Made by a program: the position numbers and the translations under genes
Shown: in pieces, positions 11,161 to 23,690 of the stretch
Numbering within the stretch: position 1 is the first letter of the stretch
Layout of the letters: every line of letters begins with the position of its first letter
NCBI GenBank assembly: GCA_026686845.1
Contig: JAIVEN010000002.1
Location: 34,365,001 to 34,429,000 of the forward strand
Length of the DNA stretch: 64,000 nucleotides
Source of the DNA: Adenanthera pavonina
Taxonomy: Eukaryota > Streptophyta > Magnoliopsida > Fabales > Fabaceae
Direction of reading: 5' to 3'
The notes under the pieces: generated by a model
What the model saw: the letters and a program-made list of their open reading frames with translations, nothing else
Databases searched by the model: none
What the model was told of the DNA's origin: nothing

Positions 11161-12329
11161 AAAGAGGTTTAAAGCTAACCATTAAGGAAAGGAAAGCCCC
11201 AATGCGAAGTACATGATTTAGTATGCTGGTAGAGGCTAGCAAAATGACAGGAAGTAATTTGAATCGTCAAAGTTTTATGTCTGCTACCTAGTAAATGTTA
11301 GAGAAGTTGCTACCGATAAAAGTGAGAAAAGCAGAAAGAGAACAAAGTTATGAAGTAATAGTAGCAGGAAAAAAAAGATACTAATTTCAATGATAGTCTT
11401 CCCTTACATATATAACATATTGTTTTATAAAAATCTAGTCTAGAAATATTTTAATAATATAAGAGAATAAGTTTTGAGGATAGTAGTTGCTGGCTTAGAT
11501 GAGAATGTTTCATAGGTCATAAAACCTTTCAGTGTTAGATCTTGATAGATCCTATCACTTGAGTAATGATATAAGGTCATAGAGGATCCTAGTAGGGCTC
11601 TAAGATCATAGTAGATTTCATGGTTGCAGTAGATCAACTATGAGGTTGTAGTAGACTTCTAAAAAGAATGAGATGATGAAAAAGATGATGAGCCCTAAAG
11701 TTTTGATAATTTTTTGAAAGAAGATAACCTAGGAGATTGATTTAAAAGGATATGGAACCTCATTAATCAGCAAAAGATGTGAAATTTAACCTAAGGCTTT
11801 TCTCTAATACTATGCCATGGACCAGAAAGTAGTCAAGAAATATGTTGGTAGGTGATAATAATGAATATGAAAAGTAAGTACACCACCAACAATAAGTTTA
11901 GTGGCGAAATATTTTCAGTAATGAATGAAAAAGACCAATAAGGAATGAATGATAGTAATAAAGAAAAAAAGTTATGAACAGAATCAGTGGGGAGAAATTA
12001 ATGTATCAAAAAATATAAGTTAGAAAAAGAAGTTATGAGAAAGGAAATGAGAAAAATTATGTATGATCAAGGAAAGAGGTTAATCAGCCTAGGAACTATG
12101 ATAATTCCAATGATTATGGGCTAAATGAATTCTTTAATGTGAACGGTAGCCTCTTCTAATTAAACCAAGGACTCCAAATGCAAACAAATGTTAGAAGTAT
12201 CTACGATGAATGTCATGTGGGATTTGGAGGATATGTTTCAACTTTGCATTCCCTAAGTATTGAATTAGAAGCAAAGAAATTTCTACAAGGGTATCTTGAC
12301 CAAGCTGCAACGTCAGTCCCCTCTATTTG
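11161..12329. other. Unassigned AT-rich sequence
   Basis: I see no open frame, conserved domain, LTR terminus or RNA gene here. It lies between G0 gag and the G1 5' LTR remnant and is probably further decayed gypsy internal sequence. Confidence 0.4.
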
Positions 12330-12376
12330 AAAAATTTTAGAACCCGAGAGCACCCAGGCCACAGTGATACTGTAAT
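12330..12376 (+). repeat. Part of the 5' LTR of gypsy element G1, left of the nested insertions
   Basis: The stretch AAAAATTTTAGAACCCGAGAGCACC resembles CAAAAATTTTTGGCCTGAGAGCAC at about 37353-37377 in the G1 3' LTR. It ends in GTAAT (12372-12376), the target duplication of solo LTR C. The left boundary of this LTR is not recognisable. Confidence 0.4.
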
Positions 12377-13489
12377 TGTTAGTTAGGCTGACTTCCCAAG
12401 AGGGGGGGTGAATTGGGAAGATTAAAAATTTTCTGCAAAATGTCAAAGAGGTGAAGGAAGTAATATATGATGGTAAAACAGAGTATAAATAAATAACTGT
12501 GAAAGTGGAAGAAAAGAGAAGAAGACTCAGAAATTTATCCTGATTCGGTCTCTCCACTTGACCTATGTCCAGTCCTCAAGTCGCCACTTGAGATTTTCCA
12601 CTATACTGCAAGAATTCGGTGGGCTTCTTGCAAATGCCACAGTACAACTTTTGTGCTCTGTTTTCTAGAGCTTCTCTCAATCCCTTACTGCACTTTCACA
12701 AAGTGCTTCCTAATCCCTTGTGATATCCCCTCACAAGAAAATCTATCTTCCAGATGAAGATTAGATTATTTACAAAGATTAAACTCTCTTAATCAGAGTA
12801 AATATGAAAGTTGAAGTACAGATTATTGAAGTGTGAGAGTATGAAGCTTTGAGTAAATGATTTGGCAGAGTTTTAGTATATACAAAGTTAAAATCGTTAC
12901 CCACAATTTCAAATGATGTTATATTTATAGATTTAGGTCTCAAATGTCCGTGAGAGACAAAATCTATCCATTGGAGAAGTTATCCAACAGTTACTCTGAA
13001 AAACTATCCGTTAACGAACCACATTTAATGCTTCTGACATACTAAAATTCGAATTTCGGTTGGTCAATAGACGAATTTCGCAGATACTGAAGGTTAACAG
13101 CTTCAACGTTGAAGGACTAAAGTTTGTCTGTCATGAAGTGAAATTTGAATTTTGATATTTTGAAAATGTTTCTAAGTAGTAACATATGAATTTTCAAGTG
13201 GAAAGTTTTTCTGTTAAGTGTGAATAGTACTTTCAATTTGCTACAGTGCCTTTGAAATTTGAATTTTGGAACCCCAAAAATTCGTCTGTCCGCAGTAGGT
13301 TCAAAAAGCACAGTAGTTCATTTACTTCAAAATTCAAATTTTCAAATAGTGAAGTTCGTCTGTCAGAGAAACCTCTTTTCAGACTTACTTTAACATTCGA
13401 ATTTATAAACTATGTCATTCGTATGTCAACATATCATTGTAACAGACCCACAACCTTAGCTTCTGAAATTCGAATTTTCATGTTCAAAG
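12377..13489 (-). repeat. SIRE-type solo LTR C, segment 1 (minus strand)
   Basis: On the minus strand this is the R/U5 and part of U3 of a SIRE-type LTR like that of B and E: the end reads ...CCAATTCACCCCCCC TCTTGGGAAGTCAGCC in reverse. It begins TGTTAGTTAGGC on the plus strand next to GTAAT (12372-12376). It is broken at 13489 by element B and resumes at 25422. CAGACGAA/TTCGAA half-sites are visible near 13050-13480. Confidence 0.85.
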
Positions 13490-15194
13490 TGTTGAATCAA
13501 GAGTTTTGATGATTCCAAACCAACATCCAAGAGCTTGGATTGAAGATATCAAAGGAGATCAAAAGTGGTTCAAGTGAAGAATTTGAAGAGTATTTTCTGC
13601 TAGATCTTTTGTAGGATCTTTAGTTTTTGTTTTGATTGGGTAAAAGATTTTGATTTGAAGAAAAGATGTTTTCAAACCTTGATTTTACGTTAAATCTTGA
13701 CTTACTTGAAAAATATCCACAAACAGACGAAGTTTGAAAGTTTAAACTGAACTGTCATGTTGGAAATTCGAACATTGCCTTTGGAAATTCGAATTTCGAG
13801 CTAAAACTGAATAAGTCTGAAGAGATGTCTCTCTGTCAGACGAATTTTGGTCATCCAAAATTCGAATTTTCATCAAGTCTGAAAGAAGCCTTTTTAGTGA
13901 CAGACGAACTTCACAGTTTCAAAATTTGAATTTAAGACAAAATGCAATTTGTGAAAACCAAAGAAATTTGTCTGAAACTATGTTAAAGTTTATCTGAAAT
14001 CAAGAAGAAATTAAGTTTGAAAAATGCTCTCTGAGAGACGAACTTTGACTTTTCAACATTCGAATTTTCATATAAGTCTGAAAGGAGCTTCTTTGAGACA
14101 GACGAATTTCACTCTTTCAAAATTCGAATTTCAGACAAAACACAACTTGAGAAAACAGAAGAAATTCATCTGAAATCAAGAATAAATTAAGTTTCAAAAC
14201 CGGTCTCTGACAGACGAATTTCACTCTGTCAAAATTTGAATTTCGAAGAAAGTAATCTACTGTGCCTCTTTGAACGTTCAATGGATAGACGAATTTTGGG
14301 CATCCAAAATTCGAATTTCGAGGGTACTGTAGAAAATTGAAAACACTGTTCACGATTTACAGAAAAACTTTCTTCTTGAAAATTCGTATGTCACATTGTG
14401 AAAATATTTGATAAGTTTCAAAATTCGAATTTCACTCTATGGACAGACGAATTTCGTATTTTAACATTGGAAGCTTTAACCTTCGGTTCCTTCAAAATTC
14501 GTCTGTTGACCAACCAAAATTCGAATTTCAGTATGTCAGAAACATTAAATACGATTGGTAAACGGATAGTTTTTCAGAGTAACCGTTGGATAACTTTCCC
14601 AACGGATAGATTTAGTCTCTAACGGATAGTTGAGACCTAAAACTATAAATATAACATCATTTGAAGTTATGGGTAACGAATCAAACTTGTATATACCGAA
14701 TTTCTGCTGAATCTTCATCTCAAAAGTTTTTACCCTCTCAACTTCATTATCTATACTTTAACCTTCATATCTACTCTATTCAAGAGAGTTATACATTTGT
14801 AAACAATCTACTCTTCATCTGGAAGAAAGATTTACTTGTGAGGGGAATTCGCAAGGGGATTGGGAAAGCACATAGAGAAAGTGCTTAGAGAGTTTGAGAG
14901 AGCTCAGGAACAGAGCATACTCGTATACTGTGGCATTAGCAAGAAGCCCATTGAAATTCTTGCTGTATAGTGGATAAATCTCGAGAATTGTCTTGGGGAC
15001 TGGACGTAGGTCAAGTGGATAGACCGAACCAGGATAAATCACTGAGTCTTCCTCTCCTTATCCTTACTTATTAGCTTACTCTGTTTTACTCTTTGTTTTC
15101 ATTACACTGTGATATCTTCACCCACTTCACTTTGTGTAGAAAAATTTCAATCTTCCCAATTCACCCCCCTCTTGGGAAGTCAGCCTTGCTAACA
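13490..15194 (+). repeat. 5' LTR of element B
   Basis: This 1705-bp LTR starts TGTTGAATCAAG and ends GCTAACA. U3 contains composite motif units from 13837 to 14315, an AACGG cluster near 14560-14630 and a TATAAATA box at 14644-14651. Compared with the 3' LTR it lacks 22 bp near 14165, exactly one member of a paired TTCGTCTGAAA / TTCATCTGAGA repeat. Confidence 0.93.
13837..14315 (+). promoter_or_regulatory. CAGACGAA-N16-TTCGAA array in U3 of element B
   Basis: Six plus-oriented composite units are readable: CAGACGAA (or TAGACGAA/GAGACGAA) followed 24 bp later by TTCGAA or TTTGAA. Examples are 13837/13861 and 14286/14310. The shared CGAATTT core therefore repeats at 22 bp. All units lie upstream of the TATA box at 14644. 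Confidence 0.65.
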
Positions 15195-15196
15195 AG

Positions 15197-15208
15197 TAGT
15201 ATCAGAGC
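15197..15208 (+). other. Primer binding site of element B
   Basis: TAGTATCAGAGC lies two bases after the 5' LTR. It is one mismatch from TGGTATCAGAGC, the plant initiator-methionine tRNA 3' end complement used by most copia elements and intact in element E. Confidence 0.85.
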
Positions 15209-15249
15209 CCGGATTCCCATTCAAAGGATTTTACAGTCTGGGAACAAAG

Positions 15250-17049
15250 ATGGCTGGCTTTGGAGGGAGTATACTTCCTGAAGGGAACAACACTAACAGA
15301 CCACCAGGCTTCAGTGGAGAGTATTATGGGTACTGGAAGATGAGGATGCAGATTTACCTCCAATCAATTGATCTTGACATCTGGTCAGTCATTGAAAAAG
15401 GAGATTTCGTCCCAATGGCTTTAACTGAAGATGGAAGATACAAAGAGAAGCTGGAAGTAGAATGGAATGATGAAGACAGAAGGAGAGTCCTACTGAATTT
15501 CAAAGCAAAGCATTGTTTAGTCAGTGCCCTGAACCAGGATGAATTCTACAGAGTCTCGCAATGCACCACTGCAAAAGGAATGTGGGATACTCTGCAGATT
15601 GCACATGAAGGAACATCTGTAGTCAGGGAGAACAGATTGAACACGTGCATTGGGGAGTATGAAAGCTTCAGAATGGCTGAAGGTGAAACGGTAAAGGAGC
15701 TCCAAAAGAGATTTACTCTCATTGTGAATCAACTGAAGAGCCTGGGAAAGGAATACACTCAGTCTGAGAAAGTAAGAAAGATACTCAGAGCTCTCCCTCT
15801 GGAATGGCAGCCCAAGGTGACAGCAATAGAAGAAGCCAGAGGAGAATCAATGGCCTCTGTCACAGCTCTCTTCGGCAGCCTTGAAGAGTATGAAGGAAAA
15901 ATTAAAGCTCTCAAGGAAGCTGGGCTAGACAGAAAGAAGAAAGGCCTTGCCCTCAAAGCTGCTGATGAAAAGGAAGAAGAATCTGACGAAGAGGATGAGC
16001 TGGATGAGGAAACTCTGGCTATGATGGTCAGAAAATTCGGAAGATTCTACAGCAAGAAGAAGAACAAGAGATTCTTCAAGAAGGGACCTGCTGGAGAAAG
16101 CAAGAAAGAGGCAAAAGAACCTGTGACTTGCTATGAGTGCAAGAAGCAGGGGCACATGAAATGGGACTGCCCCCAATTCCTCAAGAAGCAAGAAAAAGAA
16201 AAGAAAGTTGCTGACAAAGGGAAGAAAAAGAAAGCCTACATCTCATCTATATGGGGCAACAGCTCTGATGAGGAAGAAGAAGATGAGGATGAGATTGCCA
16301 ACATCTGTCTAATGGTACTTGCTTCTGAAGAAGCCACACCCTCATGCAGCAGTGATCAGGAAGAAGAGGTATATGAATCTGAACCTTCATATTCTGAATT
16401 ACTAGATGCATATCATGAGCTTCATGATGAGTTCATTAAAGTTGCTAAAGAACTAAAACTAGCAAAGAAAAAGATTAGTAAACTAGAATCTCAGAGCAAC
16501 TTTTCTGAAACCATATCTATACCTACTGCTGAATCTGTTTGCTGTACTTTATGCATTAAACTAAAGCAAACTAATGATTACTTAGTAAAAAGCATGTCTA
16601 GGCTCACTAAAGGTAAAGATATGTTGTTTTCCTTGATGGGGAGCCAAGGAATATCACAAGGAAAAGCTGGTCTTGGCTATGATCCATGTGCTGTCAAGGA
16701 AAAGATCAGGAAGGAAAACCATAATGCATACATGAGACATTTTGTGCATGCTGAGAGCAACAGAAAGAAAGATCACATGTCATCTCGCATTGAAACATAT
16801 AATCAACCAAAGCATGCAAGACAAAAGTATTATCTGCATTATCTTCTTCCTGCTTCTCAATCTAGCAGTCCCTTCACTACCTGTCATTTCTGTAACAAAA
16901 AGGGACATATTTCCAGCTCTTGTGTCTTGAGGAAAAATGGACGTGGCAGGAAAGTTGAATGGGTTCCCAAAGTTGCATCTGCATCTAGGGAAAAATCTAC
17001 TGACCAAAAAGGACCCAAGCAAATTTGGGTACCTAAAAAGAAAACATAA
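15250..17049 (+). CDS. gag: Gag of element B (599 aa, open)
   Basis: This gag would form the virus-like particle and package element RNA in the cytoplasm. The ATG at 15250 gives the same length as gag of E. The N-terminus (RPPGFSGEYYGYWKMRM) and the following 200 residues fit the copia DUF4219/UBN2 gag domain. A first CCHC zinc knuckle, CYECKKQGHMKWDC, lies at about residues 294-307, after a basic stretch; an acidic stretch follows. A second knuckle, CHFCNKKGHISSSC, lies at about 545-558, near the C-terminus. The frame ends just before the protease, which is in another frame. No lesion is seen in gag although pol of this copy is broken. Confidence 0.9.
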   Translation: MAGFGGSILPEGNNTNRPPGFSGEYYGYWKMRMQIYLQSIDLDIWSVIEKGDFVPMALTEDGRYKEKLEVEWNDEDRRRVLLNFKAKHCLVSALNQDEFYRVSQCTTAKGMWDTLQIAHEGTSVVRENRLNTCIGEYESFRMAEGETVKELQKRFTLIVNQLKSLGKEYTQSEKVRKILRALPLEWQPKVTAIEEARGESMASVTALFGSLEEYEGKIKALKEAGLDRKKKGLALKAADEKEEESDEEDELDEETLAMMVRKFGRFYSKKKNKRFFKKGPAGESKKEAKEPVTCYECKKQGHMKWDCPQFLKKQEKEKKVADKGKKKKAYISSIWGNSSDEEEEDEDEIANICLMVLASEEATPSCSSDQEEEVYESEPSYSELLDAYHELHDEFIKVAKELKLAKKKISKLESQSNFSETISIPTAESVCCTLCIKLKQTNDYLVKSMSRLTKGKDMLFSLMGSQGISQGKAGLGYDPCAVKEKIRKENHNAYMRHFVHAESNRKKDHMSSRIETYNQPKHARQKYYLHYLLPASQSSSPFTTCHFCNKKGHISSSCVLRKNGRGRKVEWVPKVASASREKSTDQKGPKQIWVPKKKT

Positions 17050-20000
17050 ATATTGTTTTGCAGGTCTATCTCAAAGCTAAGAAAAGCAACAAATGGTATA
17101 TGGACAGTGCCTGCTCAAGTCACATGACTGGTGACAAGGAGAAGTTCATCACCCTTAGAGATAAGAAAGGAGGAAAGGTGACCTTTGGAGGTGATCAATA
17201 TGGCAAAGTTATTGGTATTGGCATTATGGGCAAAAATCCAGAAACATCCATTGAAGAGGTGCTGTTTGTAATTGGCCTCAACCACAATTTGCTGAGCGTG
17301 AGTTAGACCTGTGATAGAGGAAATTGGGTGCTGTTTGACTCAAAGTTTTGCCTGGTCATCAGAAAAAGTGATCATAAAGTAATCCTCAAAGCTCAAAGGG
17401 ATGGATCTGTTATACTATTGATCTTGATGAACTTCCTCCCTTGGATTCTGTATGTTTAATAAGTCAGGATAATGATAGTTAGTTATGGCATAGGAGATTA
17501 GCTCATGTTAACATGAATCAATTGTCTAAACTGGTTAAAAATGAGCTAGTAATTGGCCTGCCAAAAATATCTTTTGAAAAGGACAAAGAATGTGATGCAT
17601 GCATAAGAGGAAAACATACTAAATCATCTTTTAAATCTAAAAATGTAGTTACCACAACAAGACCACTTGAATTGCTGCATATAGACTTAATTGGACCATC
17701 TAGGGTAAAAAGTCTTGGTGGTAATCTGTATGTGCTTGTAATTGTAGATGATTATTCTTGATTCACTTGGACATTATTTCTTTCCTCTAAAAGTGATACC
17801 TTTGATGCATTTGTAACCTTAGCTAAGAAAGTGCAAAATGAGAAAGGTATTTCTATTGTGTCTATCAGGTCAGATCATGGAGGAGAGTTTGAAAATGCAT
17901 ACTTCCTGGAATACTACGATGAGCATGGAATTGACCACAACTTCTCAGCACCAAGGACTCCTCAACAAAATGGAGTGGTAGAAAGGAAGAACAGAACTAT
18001 TGGAGAGATGGCTAGAGCTATGCTGAATGAGAAGGAACTATCTCAAGTGTTTTGGGCTGATGCAGTGAACACAGCAAGCTACATCATAAACAGAGCCTAC
18101 ATCAGACCAATCCTTGGGAAAGCTCCATACGAGCTGTACAAGGGAAGAAAGCCAAATCTGTCCCATCTTCATGTGTTCGGATGCAAATGCTTCATTCACA
18201 ACAATGGGAAAGAAAATCTTGGTAAGTTTGATGCCAAATCCGATGAAGGTATATTTCTAGGCTATTCTAGTAGGAGTAAGGCATATAGAGTTTATAATAA
18301 AAGATCAAATGTGGTAGAAGAATCTGTGCATGTGGTTTTCATTGAAAATGAAACTGTTTCAAAACATGTTACCAATGAGGATGATCTTGCTTTCAATTTT
18401 GAAAAACTGAGCATTTCTGATAAAAGTAAAACTGAACCTCCAAAGATATCTGAATCTGTTAACATAGAGGAAGATATCCAGGAGCAAGAGTTTGATGAAG
18501 AAAATAATGAAGAAACATCTCAAGAACTCCCTAGAGCTTGGAGATATCAAAGGAATCATCCTGTTGATCAAGTGATAGGGGATGTTCAAGAGAAAGTCAA
18601 AACCAGAAAATAGTTAAGGGACAAAATGCTAAACTGTGTTTTCATTTCACAAATGGAACCCAAATGTGCTGAAGAAGCCTTAACTGATGATTACTGGATT
18701 TTAGCTATGCAAGATGAACTAAATCAGTTTGAAAGAAATCAAGTTTGGGATTTAGTGTCTAGGCCCAAAAATCATCCTGTCATTGGTACCAAATGGATTT
18801 TCAGAAATAAACTTGATGAATCTGGAACAATAATCAAGAATAAAGCTAGACTGGTTGCTAAAGGGTATAATCAGGAAGAAGGTATTGATTTTGAAGAAAC
18901 CTTTGCACCAGTAGCTAGATTAGAAGCTATAAGAATACTATTAGCATATGCATGTATGAAAAACATTTTATTATATCAAATGGATGTAAAGAGTGCTTTT
19001 CTGAATGGATATATCATGGAAGAGGTCTATGTAGATCAACCTCCAGGTTTTAAGGATTCTACAAAACCAAACCATGTCTATAAACTGAAGAAAGCTCTGT
19101 ATGATTTAAAACAAGCCCCTAGAGCATGGTATGAGAGACTGAGCAATTTTTTAACTGAAAAGGGGTTCAATAGAGGCAAAGTTGACACAACTTTATTTAC
19201 TAAGAAAGAAAATAAAGATTTACTCATTGTCAAAATCTATGTTGATGATATCATATTCGGTGCTACTAATGAGTCTCTTTGCAAGAAATTTTCTGAGTTA
19301 ATGCAGGGAGAATTCGAGATGTCAATGATGGGAGAACCCAACTTCTTCCTTGGACTGCAAATTAGACAACTTGGTGATGGTATCTTTCTCAGTCAATCCA
19401 AGTATCTAAAGGAGCTGCTAAAGAAGTTTGGAATGGAGAATGCCAAGCCAATGGGAACACCTATGGCTACTACAACCAAACTGGACATGGATGAGAATGG
19501 GAAGATGTTTGACATCACTCAGTACAGAAGAATGATTGGATCCCTGCTGTACTTAACTGCCAGCAGACCTGACATTATGTTCAGTGTCTGTATGTGTGCA
19601 AAATTCCAATCATGCCCCAAAGAGACCCATGCAACAGCGGTGAAAAGAATTTTCAGATATCTTATTGGAACATCACAGATTGGTCTTTGGTATCCAAAAG
19701 GCAATGAAGAAGATCTCAAAGGATAAACTGATGCTGATTTTGCAGGATCCAAAACTGACAGAAAAAGCACAAGTGGAACTTGTCAGTTTCTTGAAGGATC
19801 CCTGGTTTCATGGTTCAGCAAAAAGCAAAACAGTGTGGCCCTATCCACTGCAGAAGCTAAGTATGTTGCAGCTGGAAGCTGTTGTGCCCAAGTCATCTGG
19901 ATGAAGCAGCAGCTTGAGGATCTTGAGGTTAAAATGAGAGAGATACCAATCATGTGTGACAACCAAAGTGCCATAAATATCACCAAGAATCCTGTCATGC

Positions 20001-20188
20001 ATTCAAGGATAAAACATATTGAAGTTAGACACCATTTCTTCAGGGATCACGTTCTAAAAAGAGAAGTTAAGTTGGAGTACATCCCAACAGAGGATCAAGT
20101 TGCTGATATACTCACAAAACCTCTATCAGAAGACAGGCATTGCAAAATAAGGAGAGAATTGGGAATGGTAAATCCCAATGAACTGTAA
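17050..20188 (+). pseudogene. pol: Pol of element B (PR-INT-RT-RNaseH), broken
   Basis: All copia pol domains are present in order. Protease: WYMDSACSSHM near 17094. Integrase: DLIGP near 17690, SDHGGEFEN near 17873, and NGVVERKN near 17970, giving the D-D-E triad. RT: VDDIIFGATN near 19240. RNase H: STAEAKYVAAG near 19843. Lesions are TAG 17304-17306, a one-base deletion near 17404, TGA 17759-17761, TAG 18611-18613 and TAA 19724-19726. The first and fourth replace CAG codons of element E. Pol starts in the -1 frame relative to gag. Confidence 0.93.
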
Positions 20189-21184
20189 GTTATTCCTGTG
20201 TAATTCTATCTTTAGAATTTTCAATATTAAAATTAATTCTGACTTGAGCATTGGAGTATGTTTAATTTTAGTTGCAGGTGCTCCTTATGAGAATCAATAG
20301 ATGAAAGTTTGAAAGATTGGAGCACTACAGAGTGGAACAACCAGAAAGTGAAGTAAATAACGAAAATCCTAAGTTCTGGATCCATTCTGTGAGTTTTTAA
20401 TAATGATGTTTGTATTTTAAATGTTGTTAGATGTATTTTGCTTCATAAACTGTGTTTTTGTACTGGTCAACATGGTCAACATTCGAATTTTAAGTGACCA
20501 ACAGACGAACTTCGACCTGTTATACTTTGGAACAGTTCTCTATGATGCTTCGAAATCCGTCTGTTGAATAATGGAAGTTCGAATTTTCAAGAACAAAATT
20601 TTTCAAAGATATGTTTGTCCATCACTGTTATACGAATTATCACATCTTAACATACGACTGTTGGACAACCTTTACAAAAGATGAAAAATGCGAATTTTCA
20701 GTTCAAAATTCGTCTGTTGAATCATGTTCTTCATGCTGAAAGCTTGAAAGATGAAGTTTTGAATGCTTAATTCGTCTATTGGTTGAAGTCTTGATTGCTG
20801 ATACTGTTTTCTCTTCAACATTCGAGCTTTGTTGAAACAAAATTCATCTGTTGTGCTTGTTTTGCTTGATCCAAGCCTCTGTCAGACGAACTTTCAGATG
20901 AAAATTCGTCTGTCAGTAAGCTTTGCTGAACGGTTTAACTTGTAACTACCTGAAGTTCAAATTTTGACCCCTCAAAATTTGTCTGTCAGACGGTTACATA
21001 TGTTAAAACCGACGGTTTTCTCTTGAACAGACGCAACCCTATTTGTAACTCCTCTGAGTCTGTTCTGATCCTCTCTTCAATCTTCTTAAATTCTGTCCAA
21101 AAACCGTCAATTCCCACCGTTTAAACTTCTTTTCGCACCCTATAAACCTTTTCTCAACCACATTCTGCAACATTCAACTGAGAA
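20189..21184 (+). promoter_or_regulatory. Pol-ORF2 spacer of element B with motif array and TATA box
   Basis: Between pol and ORF2, TTCGAA, CAGACGAA and reverse-oriented TTCGTCTG sites run from about 20481 to 20995, the same sequences as in the LTR U3. AACGG occurs near 20930. A TATAAA box at 21141-21146 lies 44 bp before the ORF2 ATG at 21185; E and D have the same distance (44 and 45 bp). I interpret it as a candidate ORF2 promoter. Confidence 0.55.
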
Positions 21185-23403
21185 ATGGCAAGAGTCAAGA
21201 ATCCTGGAGCAGGGAAAGCTGGAGCTCTGCCAAAAAGAGCAGTAAAATCTCAATATGCTACAAAGAAAGGAGAGAAATCCAAGAGAAAGGCCGAATCCAG
21301 TAAAGCTACCCCTTCCAAACGCCAGAAGTCATCATCCAAGTAGATTCGCAGAAAGCAGGACCCTCCTCACCAAAAACTACAGAACCTTTGGTTCTTGTTT
21401 CTGCTGATACTGCTGCTGTTGCTTCCTCCTCCTCTACACAATCTGGAGAATATGAGCTTACTACACGACCACTTTGGAGCACTCCTGAGATTCAAGAAGA
21501 GTATTCTACCAAGTTTTCCAGCAAAAAGGTAATCAAGCCTCACTATGTGAATATGGAACAATTCTTAATATCTAACAACTTTGATGCTGGAATATGGTTG
21601 TTAAGATATAAGAATCTATTGGAAATTGCTGAAAAATATGACGATGAGGTAGTAAAGACTTGGTATGCCTTTCTTCAATAGAACAGCAAGAAAAAGAAAT
21701 GGGAGGTGAACTTGAGATCAAGGACCATTTGGCTTGCTGATGAAATATTAAACGAGGTGCTGGAAATTCCAGGACAAGATGGACTGAAAATTGACATCAC
21801 AGCCTCTAGGTATATGGACGAGGCTAGCACAGCTGATGAAGAAGGTGGTTCCTTTCTGAATTACAAAGAGAGCACCATCTTGGACACCTTATACAGAAGA
21901 AGGGAGAATAGGCCCACAATAAATCTGTTGAAGCCCACAGATCTCAGTGTTCAAGTGAGGATCCTGCACTACATTGTGTCCAAGATCATATTCAATAAAG
22001 GTAGAAGCTTCAATCTGATAACAAGGGCAGAGGCTCATGTAATTACAGCTATCATACGTGGAAAACTAATTAATTTGGGTCATATCATCCTCCAGCGTAT
22101 GATAAAGGCAAGGGATCAAAGGAAGGATTCCACACTCCCCTATGCAGCAATTATTTCAAGAATCCTGCAGTATGCTAGGATTCAACACATTGAAAAGGGG
22201 AAAGGGAAACTCACAGAGGCCTTCAAAGAAGAGGAACTGCAAAGGATGGGTATTGAAAGAGATGAAGGAAGATGGATTGCAAAGGGAGCAGGAAAATCAG
22301 AAGATCTGTTCTTTGTTGCTGATGCATCCCTCCAACAAGAAGGCACCTCTGAGGCTCCTGGCAGATCTGTACCTCAGCCTTCTCAGCAAATTCCATCTTC
22401 ATCCAGGCCTACACACCCTCCATCCACTCCCTCCTCACGGGCCAAGCCAACCAAGATCACTGAGTTGTTTGACAGTTTGTCAACACTCATTCTCAGCATT
22501 CGGGATGAGCAAAATGTCAAATTTGCTCACCTGCAAGATCAGATCCATCAGTTGGCTGTGAATATGAAAGTGGTGGCTGCTACTTATGAAGAGATAAGAA
22601 ATGCAATTCCTACCACTTCAGCTCCAACTCAGCCTGGTGTCCCTTAGCCTACTCTGTCTCCATCCCCTGTGCCTCCAAGTCCTTTTGAGATGGCCTCTCC
22701 TATTCCTGGAGTTGAGACTCAAGAAACTGAACCGGCTGGCACTCCAAGGGCCTCCAGCAATGAGGCAAGTCCTGGTCCTCCCCTAGACTATGGCATGAAG
22801 GAAGAGGGTCTGCAGGAATCAAGCCCTCTTAAGCCTAGTGAAGCAGTTGCTCTGGACTCTATCCTTTCCACCCAAGAGTCTGAGCAAGTTGAACAGCTAG
22901 TAGCATCCATATCTGCTTCACCATTTCTGCAAGCTGCACTCAATAAGGAAAGGAGCATTGTGCCTGTCATTGATTTTGAAGCTATTATTCACAATGCTCT
23001 TCTGCAAGCTCAAAGGAGAAGGCTTGAAGAAATGTTTCCTCCTGCTGAACCAGCCTCTCATTCCCTTGCTGCTTATGGGCTTTTAGAGGAACAGAGAGCT
23101 CGACTAGCTCTTTCCAGGCAAGAAATGCAAGAGCTGCTCGAGGTCTCTGATGATGATGAAGATGAAGAACCTAGCCCTAAGCCTGCGGCATCAGTTCAGC
23201 CGGAGATTCCTTTTGCTCCTGTCCCTCTTCGTGCTGTTCCTATCTCTCAGATTCCTCCTCCAATGGACTTTGTTGGGCTTTCTGATGATGCCAAAAAGGG
23301 GGAGAAGATAAAGCAAACTGGGACCAAGCAAGCTGAAAAATCTGCTGAGTCATCTGGGAAAGGAAAGACATACAGCAAGAAAACTAAGCCAAAGAAGAAG
23401 TGA
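21185..23403 (+). pseudogene. ORF2 (env-like position) of element B, broken
   Basis: The protein starts MARVKN with the same basic N-terminus as ORF2 of E and ends at the same Lys-rich tail (TGA 23401-23403). It is stopped by TAG at 21341-21343, 21679-21681 and 22645-22647, and its length is not a multiple of three, so at least one small indel has shifted the frame. Long open pieces (21706-22647 and 22669-23403) show the plant transposon-protein-like core (ILHYIVSKIIFNKG), the heptad-like stretch and the acidic/proline region in two pieces. Confidence 0.88.
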
Positions 23404-23676
23404 TTGAATAAGACTTAGGCTGAATCTTCTTGTTGTACTTTGTTATGATTGCTTGTTTTTTGTATTTTGGTTATTCCTTATGTTTTTGAGAACTGATCTT
23501 TAATTGATGTATTGCAACAATTTGGTTGAATGAATAAATTTGTTGATTGCAATGTTTTATGCTTTAAATATCTTCACTTAATCTGTTGGATATGATATCT
23601 TATGCATATGTTGAGGGGGAGCTTGTGAAAGCAAACCCAAGTACTAATCCAGTTTGTGAGTTGTTTTGTCATCATC

Positions 23677-23690
23677 AAAAAGGGGGAGAA
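23677..23690 (+). other. Polypurine tract of element B
   Basis: AAAAAGGGGGAGAA directly abuts the 3' LTR and is preceded by TTGTTTTGTCATCATC, a block shared by all four elements here. Confidence 0.88.

Noticed and set aside
12213..12557. 114-aa minus-strand frame
   Set aside because: It is a chance reading of the end of solo LTR C; matching frames appear in the LTR ends of B and E on the opposite strand.
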